Assembly (NCBI GenBank): GCA_002422425.1
Contig: DIVG01000035.1
Location: forward strand, 1-30,295
Direction of reading: 5' to 3'
Length of the DNA stretch: 30,295 nt
Source: Akkermansiaceae bacterium UBA6138
GTDB taxonomy: Bacteria > Verrucomicrobiota > Verrucomicrobiia > Verrucomicrobiales > DEV007
The notes below the pieces were generated by a model. The model made no database searches, was not told where the DNA came from, and worked only from the letters and a program-made list of their open reading frames with translations. A program made the position numbers and the translations under genes. Of the stretch, positions 25,745 to 30,295 are shown piece by piece. Position 1 is the first letter of the stretch. Each line of letters opens with the position of its first letter.

Positions 25745-26965
25745 CTATCTCCTTTCCAGCGTCACGACACACTCAAGGTGGCGGGTCTGGGGGAAGAGAT
25801 CGAAGGGCTGGATTTTCGTGATCTCGTAGTGATCCTTGAGGATCTCAAGGTCCCGAATCTGGGTGGCAGGGTTGCAGCTCACATAGACGACGCGACGAGG
25901 GCCGAAGGCGATGAGCTGGTCGAGAAATTCTCGGCTGCTCCCCTTGCGCGGCGGATCGATCACCACCGCCGTCTTCCCCGGAGGGAAGCTGACCTCGGCA
26001 AAGATGTTTGTTGCATCGCCGTGGAGGAAGCGGCAGTTGGTGATCCCGTTCCGAGCGGCGTTGCGCTTCGCCCAGTCGATCGACGATTCGCTGATCTCGA
26101 TCCCGGCGGCCTCCTGAAAGCCGCTCGCCGCTGTCAGGCAAAAGAGCCCCGATCCGCAGTAGGCATCAACAAGGTGGGTGACCCCGCCGCTCCCCAGTGC
26201 CTCGCTTTTTACGTGGGCGGCAAAGTCCGGGAGAATGTGGGGATTGTTCTGAAAAAACTCGCCGGCATGAAAAGAGAAAATCAAATCCCCGACCTCCTGC
26301 TCGCACATCTCGGTGGGATCGGTGCAGACGTAGCCGTCGAGCGAATCGCGCAGTAGCAGGGTCGCTCCCTTTTTGTAATTTCGGGCATTTCGCACCACTT
26401 CGCGACGGACCTCGGTAAGTTTTTCATTGATCGTCTCCGAAGCGATGGGGCAGCCGGGGACGTCGAGAACCTGCTGCATACGACCTTCGAGGAGGAAGCC
26501 GATCGCTCCCATCCGCCCGTTTTTCGGCTTTTGAAAATGTGGTGTGATCTTCGAACGGTAGCCGTAAGTGAGCGGGGAGGGATGCACCGGTGAAACGGGG
26601 AAGTCAATCCCCGCCATGCGTTGAAGCAGCTCGGAAACCTGACCGCGCTTCCACTCAAGCTGGGCGGGGTAGGAGAAATTTTGATATTGGCATCCGCCGC
26701 ATTGGCCGAAGAGCGGGCAAAGCGGCTCGACCCGCTCGGGGCTGGGACGGATTACCGAGACGAGATCGGCCTCGGAAAAACTCGCGCTGTTGCGAAAAAT
26801 ACGGGCGAGAACACGCTCACCGGGAAGGGAATGCGAAACAAAAATGACCCAGTCATCGATTCGACCGACCCCTTTGCCGAGGTTGGTTAAGGACTCGATC
26901 TCGATCTCCAGTTCCTGGTGATACGCGAACGGGTTGGGGTTGAATCGGGGCGGTGTTCGTGACAT
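25745..26965 (-). CDS. rlmD: RlmD/RumA-type 23S rRNA (uracil-5-)-methyltransferase
   Basis: A 406-residue SAM-dependent RNA m5U methyltransferase. An N-terminal TRAM domain (about 15-75, LGKGVGRIDDWVIFVSHSLPGE) is followed by an iron-sulfur cluster motif C83-x5-C89-x2-C92 (CPLFGQCGGCQYQ) with C172 (VPGCPIAS). The Rossmann methyltransferase domain has LVDAYCGSGLFCLTAA and VIDPPRKGSSREF. The catalytic Cys is C364 (YVSCNPAT) and the base is E398 (TRHLECVVTL). The cluster and TRAM domain favour RlmD/RlmCD over TrmA; the exact target uridine cannot be fixed from sequence alone. It is divergent from glgB. Confidence 0.92.
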   Translation of the reverse strand: MSRTPPRFNPNPFAYHQELEIEIESLTNLGKGVGRIDDWVIFVSHSLPGERVLARIFRNSASFSEADLVSVIRPSPERVEPLCPLFGQCGGCQYQNFSYPAQLEWKRGQVSELLQRMAGIDFPVSPVHPSPLTYGYRSKITPHFQKPKNGRMGAIGFLLEGRMQQVLDVPGCPIASETINEKLTEVRREVVRNARNYKKGATLLLRDSLDGYVCTDPTEMCEQEVGDLIFSFHAGEFFQNNPHILPDFAAHVKSEALGSGGVTHLVDAYCGSGLFCLTAASGFQEAAGIEISESSIDWAKRNAARNGITNCRFLHGDATNIFAEVSFPPGKTAVVIDPPRKGSSREFLDQLIAFGPRRVVYVSCNPATQIRDLEILKDHYEITKIQPFDLFPQTRHLECVVTLERR

Positions 26966-27012
26966 GGCATTGAAGATGCTAAACCAAGATTAAGCGTATC
27001 GCGGAAGCATGC

Positions 27013-27041
27013 TTTCGAAAACTCGATTTTCGCCTTACAAT
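27013..27041 (+). promoter_or_regulatory. Weak candidate promoter for glgB
   Basis: TACAAT (27036-27041) is five of six to the -10 consensus, with TTTCGA (27013-27018) 17 bases upstream as a poor -35. Transcription would start within a few bases of the glgB ATG at 27050, so the mRNA would be nearly leaderless. Confidence 0.28.
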
Positions 27042-27049
27042 GAGTTGTT

Positions 27050-29257
27050 ATGTCGTTTCCTCCAAGCACTTGCCGTTCCGATCCGAACGAAATTTCTCTG
27101 ATTTTAAGTGCCTCTCACGGGGACCCTTTCAGCTTTCTGGGTCTGCATCGCAACCCTGTTGGCGAGGGCATGGTCCTGCGGGTGTTCCGCCCCTACACCG
27201 CGTTTGTTCAGGTCACACCTGACGGCGGCGAGACGGTGGAAATGACTTGTCTGAAGCGGGAGGGCTTCTATGAATACCTCTTTTCGGATCGCCCGGACCG
27301 CTTCAGCTATACCCTTTCTTTCAAGTTCGGCGACGTGGAGACCGCCCCCCTTCGTGACCCCTATTCCTTCGGTCCAGTCCTCGGCGAGCAGGATGTTTAT
27401 TACCTTGGTGAAGGCACACACCGGCGCCTGTGGAAAACAATGGGCGCTCACGTCCGCCCGCTGGACGGCATCGACGGCGTCTCGTTCGCGGTGTGGGCAC
27501 CGAATGCCTACCGCGTCAGCGTCGTGGGGGATTTCAACGGCTGGGACGGCCGGGTTCATCCCATGCGCAATCATAACGGGGTCTGGGAAATCTTTATCCC
27601 GCATCTCGTCCCGGGCGATCATTACAAATTTGAGATCGTCGGCGCGGGGGGCAATCTCTTTGTGAAGAGTGATCCTTTTGCCTTCTTTTCCCAGCACGGC
27701 CCCGAGACCGCGAGCATCATCTACGATCTCAACCGCTACGAGTGGAAAGACAGCGACTGGATGGCGAAGCGGGCCAAAGCCGATCCGTATCACGGCCCCA
27801 TGTCGATTTATGAGGTCCATCTCGGTTCGTGGAAGCGTCGCTTCGACGACGGGAACCGGTTTCTGAGCTACCTCGAACTTGCCGACGAGCTTATCAATTA
27901 TGTCATCGATATGGGCTACACCCACATCGAGCTTATGCCGGTCGCGGAGTTCCCCTTTGACGGGTCGTGGGGCTACCAGGGATGCGGTTACTTTGCTCCA
28001 ACGAGCCGCTTCGGCACGCCCGACGAGTTCCGTCAGTTCGTGGATCGCTGTCATCAGCACGGCATCGGGGTCATCGTCGACTGGGTTCCGGCGCATTTCC
28101 CCAAAGACGCCCACGGCCTCGCCCGCTTCGACGGCACCGCCCTCTACGAGCACGCCGACCCCCGTCAGGGCGAGCATGCCGACTGGGGCACCCTGATCTT
28201 CAACTTCGGTCGCAACGAGGTTCGCAATTTTCTCATCAGCAATGCGATGTTTTGGCTGCAGGAGTTCCACATTGACGGACTCCGCGTCGATGCGGTCGCC
28301 TCAATGCTCTATCTCGACTACTCCCGCGAAGATGGTCAGTGGATACCGAACCAGTATGGCGGACGCGAGAACATCGAAGCCATCGAGTTCGTAAAGCAGC
28401 TCAATCAAATCTGCTATGAGGAAAATCCGGGCATCATGACTCTCGCGGAGGAGTCGACCGCCTTTCCCGGCGTCTCCCGTCCCGTCGATGCCGGGGGGCT
28501 CGGCTTCGGCTTCAAGTGGAACATGGGCTGGATGAATGACTCGCTCAGCTACATGAGCCACGAGCCGGTCCACCGTAAATACCACCACGGCAAAGCGACT
28601 TTCTCCATGATTTATGCCTATCACGAGAACTACATCCTCGTTCTCAGCCACGACGAAGTCGTGCACGGCAAAGGTTCTCTCATTCAGAAAATGCCCGGAG
28701 ACCGCTGGCAACAGATGGCTAATGCCCGCTTCTTTCTCGCCTGGATGTTTGCCCATCCCGGAAAGAAACTGCTCTTTCAGGGTATCGACATCGGCCAATC
28801 CGAAGAATGGAACTACTCCCAGAGCCTCCCCTGGCATCTCCTCAGTTACCCTGAGCACGCCGGCTTTCAACGCCTTGTTCGGGATCTCAACCGCCTCTAC
28901 GTCTCCGAGACCGCCCTGCATGAGCTCGATCACGAACCGGGCGGTTTTGAATGGATTGATCACAATGACGCCAAGCACAGTCTCTTCTCTTTTACCCGCC
29001 GCAGCAGTGACGGCGAGAGTATTGTAGTGATTGTGAACGCCACCCCTGTGCCGCGCACTGGTTACCGCCTCGGCGTGCCCGACCCCGGATTTTACGAAGA
29101 AATCTTCAACAGCGACTCAAGTTTCTACGGAGGATCGAACATCGGTGCCGCCGGCGGCATTCCGGCACAAGATCAAGCAGCCCACGGACGCCCCGTCTCC
29201 ATCCAGATCGAGCTGCCCCCCCTTGCCACGGTCTTTTTAAAAAGGCGCACGGTCTAA
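27050..29257 (+). CDS. glgB: 1,4-alpha-glucan branching enzyme
   Basis: A 735-residue glycogen branching enzyme of GH13, full length. It cuts alpha-1,4 chains and rejoins them as alpha-1,6 branches. Order: N1 carbohydrate-binding module (about 15-105, DPFSFLGLH), second CBM48 (about 120-215, VSFAVWAPNAYRVSVVGDFN), TIM barrel, C-terminal beta domain. Catalytic residues: D414 nucleophile (GLRVDAVASMLYLDYSR), the Glu pair E467/E468 in LAEESTAFPGVSRP, and D535 (LSHDEVVHGKGSL). Also visible are ELMPVAEFPFDGSWGYQ and KWNMGWMNDSL. The ATG at 27050 has no Shine-Dalgarno sequence. No other glycogen gene (glgA, glgC, glgP) is adjacent. Confidence 0.97.
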   Translation: MSFPPSTCRSDPNEISLILSASHGDPFSFLGLHRNPVGEGMVLRVFRPYTAFVQVTPDGGETVEMTCLKREGFYEYLFSDRPDRFSYTLSFKFGDVETAPLRDPYSFGPVLGEQDVYYLGEGTHRRLWKTMGAHVRPLDGIDGVSFAVWAPNAYRVSVVGDFNGWDGRVHPMRNHNGVWEIFIPHLVPGDHYKFEIVGAGGNLFVKSDPFAFFSQHGPETASIIYDLNRYEWKDSDWMAKRAKADPYHGPMSIYEVHLGSWKRRFDDGNRFLSYLELADELINYVIDMGYTHIELMPVAEFPFDGSWGYQGCGYFAPTSRFGTPDEFRQFVDRCHQHGIGVIVDWVPAHFPKDAHGLARFDGTALYEHADPRQGEHADWGTLIFNFGRNEVRNFLISNAMFWLQEFHIDGLRVDAVASMLYLDYSREDGQWIPNQYGGRENIEAIEFVKQLNQICYEENPGIMTLAEESTAFPGVSRPVDAGGLGFGFKWNMGWMNDSLSYMSHEPVHRKYHHGKATFSMIYAYHENYILVLSHDEVVHGKGSLIQKMPGDRWQQMANARFFLAWMFAHPGKKLLFQGIDIGQSEEWNYSQSLPWHLLSYPEHAGFQRLVRDLNRLYVSETALHELDHEPGGFEWIDHNDAKHSLFSFTRRSSDGESIVVIVNATPVPRTGYRLGVPDPGFYEEIFNSDSSFYGGSNIGAAGGIPAQDQAAHGRPVSIQIELPPLATVFLKRRTV

Positions 29258-29283
29258 ACCCGCTCCGCCCGGACCATGATTAA

Positions 29284-29306
29284 GCGGGAGGAACCGCCCC
29301 TCCCGC
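29284..29306. terminator. Hairpin between glgB and the glycine-zipper gene
   Basis: GCGGGAGG (29284-29291), a 7-nt loop and CCTCCCGC (29299-29306) make a perfect 8-bp stem, extended by one A-T pair. It lies between convergent genes, as a bidirectional terminator would, but no strong T-run follows on either strand. Confidence 0.45.
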
Positions 29307-29322
29307 TCTCCGGATTTCGCTT

Positions 29323-29658
29323 CTAATAACCGCGGGTTCGGTAAGGATAACGGTTGCCGTGATATCCGCTTCGGTAAGGGGGGTTCCGATAGTAGCCGGG
29401 CGGGGGCCCATAGTATTGCCCCTGATGATTATGATAATAGTGATTGCGGGCCGCGCGATTTTTCGAAATTTCCGATCCGGCGATCGCCCCGATCGCCCCG
29501 CCAACGAGCGCACCGGTTTCGTCACCAATAAGAGCGCCTGTCCCGGCACCGAGAGCGCCCCCAATGAGTGCTCCCCGCTCCCCCGGAGTGCAGGATGTGA
29601 GAGAAGCGACAGTGAGTAAGCCCAGTGCGATGAGACCTAAGGTCGAGGATACTTTCAT
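29323..29658 (-). CDS. Glycine-zipper lipoprotein with Tyr-rich tail
   Basis: A 111-residue small envelope protein. The start at 29658 gives a lipoprotein signal ending VASLTSC (Cys 23). A glycine-zipper domain follows, with alternating Gly/Ala helices (ALIGGALGAGTGALIG, ALVGGAIGAIAG), then SEISKNRAARN. The C-terminal tail is rich in Tyr, Gly, Pro, Asn and Arg (QGQYYGPPPGYYRNPPYRSG) and is absent from its neighbour. Glycine-zipper lipoproteins such as the SlyB type are outer-membrane-associated and often stress-related; a specific role is unknown. It is paralogous to the gene at 29770-29997, with 48 of 52 residues identical from TSC to ARN. Confidence 0.85.
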   Translation of the reverse strand: MKVSSTLGLIALGLLTVASLTSCTPGERGALIGGALGAGTGALIGDETGALVGGAIGAIAGSEISKNRAARNHYYHNHQGQYYGPPPGYYRNPPYRSGYHGNRYPYRTRGY

Positions 29659-29769
29659 AAGAGAGAATCGTGGTTTCTGGTTAGTGGAAGAGATTCCTTC
29701 CTGCCTAAAAGACGAACCGCCGACCCGCATTATGAATAATTTCTTCGGAAATCCTTCTCCTCGGCCGGG

Positions 29770-29997
29770 TCAATAGCGGCGGTTGCGGGCGGCGCGGTTT
29801 TTCGAGATTTCTGATCCCGCGATCGCCCCGACGGCGCCACCGACGAGAGCGCCGGTTCCGTCCCCGATAAGAGCGCCCGTTCCGGCACCGATGGCACCGC
29901 CAACGAGAGCGCCGCGCTCACCGGGCGTGCAGGAGGTCATCGTTGAGGTAGCAAGGAAAGTAAGACCGAGGAGAGCGAGTTTTAATGAACTTTTCAT
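29770..29997 (-). CDS. Short glycine-zipper lipoprotein (paralogue)
   Basis: A 75-residue protein. The start at 29997 precedes a lipoprotein signal (MKSSLKLALLGLTFLATSTM, then TSC with Cys 23). The mature part is almost only the glycine zipper (ALVGGAIGAGTGALIG, ALVGGAVGAIAG) ending SEISKNRAARNRRY. It lacks the Tyr-rich tail of the copy just downstream. Upstream there is a longer leader (to about 30082) with TAAAAT on the minus strand (30077-30082) as a possible -10. The two genes look like a tandem duplication with later divergence of the C-terminus. Confidence 0.82.
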   Translation of the reverse strand: MKSSLKLALLGLTFLATSTMTSCTPGERGALVGGAIGAGTGALIGDGTGALVGGAVGAIAGSEISKNRAARNRRY

Positions 29998-30205
29998 GGA
30001 GTGTTCGCGTAGTGGTGTGGTTTTAGTTTCCGTCAATTGATCCGAAAAAGACGAACAGGATCTGACGACTGACCTCATTTTAGAGAAAAATCCTGAAACG
30101 AAAAGGCAAAAATGGCGCAACACACGCTCGCGAAATTACCCCCGGCTCCCCGCTGTGTCCGTCTCTCGCTCGCGGAAGGAAATGCGGGGCTCCCGCGCGA
30201 GGCTC

Positions 30206-30234
30206 TTGCCATCCCCGGGGAATCCGCGTAAACT
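30206..30234 (+). promoter_or_regulatory. Promoter of the tRNA-Ala gene
   Basis: TTGCCA (30206-30211), a 17-base spacer and TAAACT (30229-30234) lie 11 bases before the mature tRNA 5' end. Both boxes match the sigma-70 consensus well and the spacer is ideal. Confidence 0.6.
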
Positions 30235-30245
30235 CTCCCCATCGA

Positions 30246-30295
30246 GGGGCATTAGCTCAGTTGGTAGAGCGTCTCGTTCGCAATGAGAAGGTCAG
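30246..30295 (+). tRNA. tRNA-Ala (anticodon CGC), 3' end beyond window
   Basis: The 5' half of a tRNA reads directly: acceptor strand GGGGCAT, TA, D arm GCTC-AGTTGGTA-GAGC, G26, anticodon stem TCTCG/TGAGA, loop TTCGCAA with anticodon CGC at 30279-30281, then variable loop AGGTC. Anticodon CGC decodes GCG, alanine, and the GGGGC acceptor start agrees with bacterial tRNA-Ala. The T arm and acceptor 3' strand are outside the window. Confidence 0.9.

Noticed and set aside
30112..30231. 39-codon plus-strand ORF before the tRNA
   Set aside because: Its end overlaps the tRNA promoter, it has no start signal, and the product has no recognisable feature.

Overview
The window is a GC-rich stretch of bacterial chromosome that looks like a member of the Verrucomicrobiota (PVC group). 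The main reason is a set of families typical of Verrucomicrobia and Planctomycetes: secreted DUF1501, DUF1549/DUF1553 and PSCyt1/DUF1587/DUF1592 proteins, and PPC-domain secretory proteins. Many other products also carry signal peptides, Tat signals or lipoboxes. Gene assignments rest on motif recognition only; no database search was possible.

Layout. 1-773 (-): 5' part of a PSCyt1/DUF1592 gene that runs off the left edge and is broken by an in-frame amber codon. 876-7401 (-): a compact operon, DUF1501 (Tat) -> DUF1549/DUF1553 cytochrome-like protein -> PPC-domain protein. 7513-9072 (+): secreted calcineurin-like phosphoesterase, with a hairpin ending at its start codon. 9147-11296 (-): a DUF4440 protein overlapping (ATGA) a secreted P1-nuclease/Zn-phospholipase-like protein fused to a GATase1-like domain. 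11414-12760 (-): Tat-exported M19 dipeptidase homologue with an altered metal site. 12930-15401 (+): large DUF2339 membrane protein, followed by an ATGA-overlapped, stop-interrupted remnant that looks like its usual partner DUF3999. 15578-19057 (-): pyruvate carboxylase. 19148-21325 (-): a ketosynthase and LpxL-like acyltransferase pair. 21381-23478 (-): ndk, a lysozyme-like lipoprotein and leuD. 23625-25561 (+): secreted esterase and SMP-30-like protein. 25745-26965 (-): RlmD-like rRNA methyltransferase. 27050-29257 (+): glgB. 29323-29997 (-): two paralogous glycine-zipper lipoproteins. 30246-end (+): partial tRNA-Ala(CGC) with a good promoter.

How the genes work together. Much of the window is envelope or extracellular biology: the DUF1501/DUF1549/PPC operon, phosphoesterase, nuclease/lipase-like fusion, dipeptidase, esterase, lactonase-like protein and lipoproteins. 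Core metabolic genes (pyc, ndk, leuD, glgB, rlmD) are interspersed. No CRISPR array, insertion sequence, prophage or toxin-antitoxin module was found. The most notable signals are two genes broken by in-frame stops, the nuclease-GATase fusion, the altered catalytic residues in the M19 and LpxL-like proteins, and a window-wide absence of Shine-Dalgarno motifs with a pyrimidine-rich, C-ending sequence before start codons. No gap between genes exceeds about 250 bases; the largest, 29998-30245, holds the 29997 gene leader and the tRNA promoter. The 183-base gap at 25562-25744 shows nothing recognisable.
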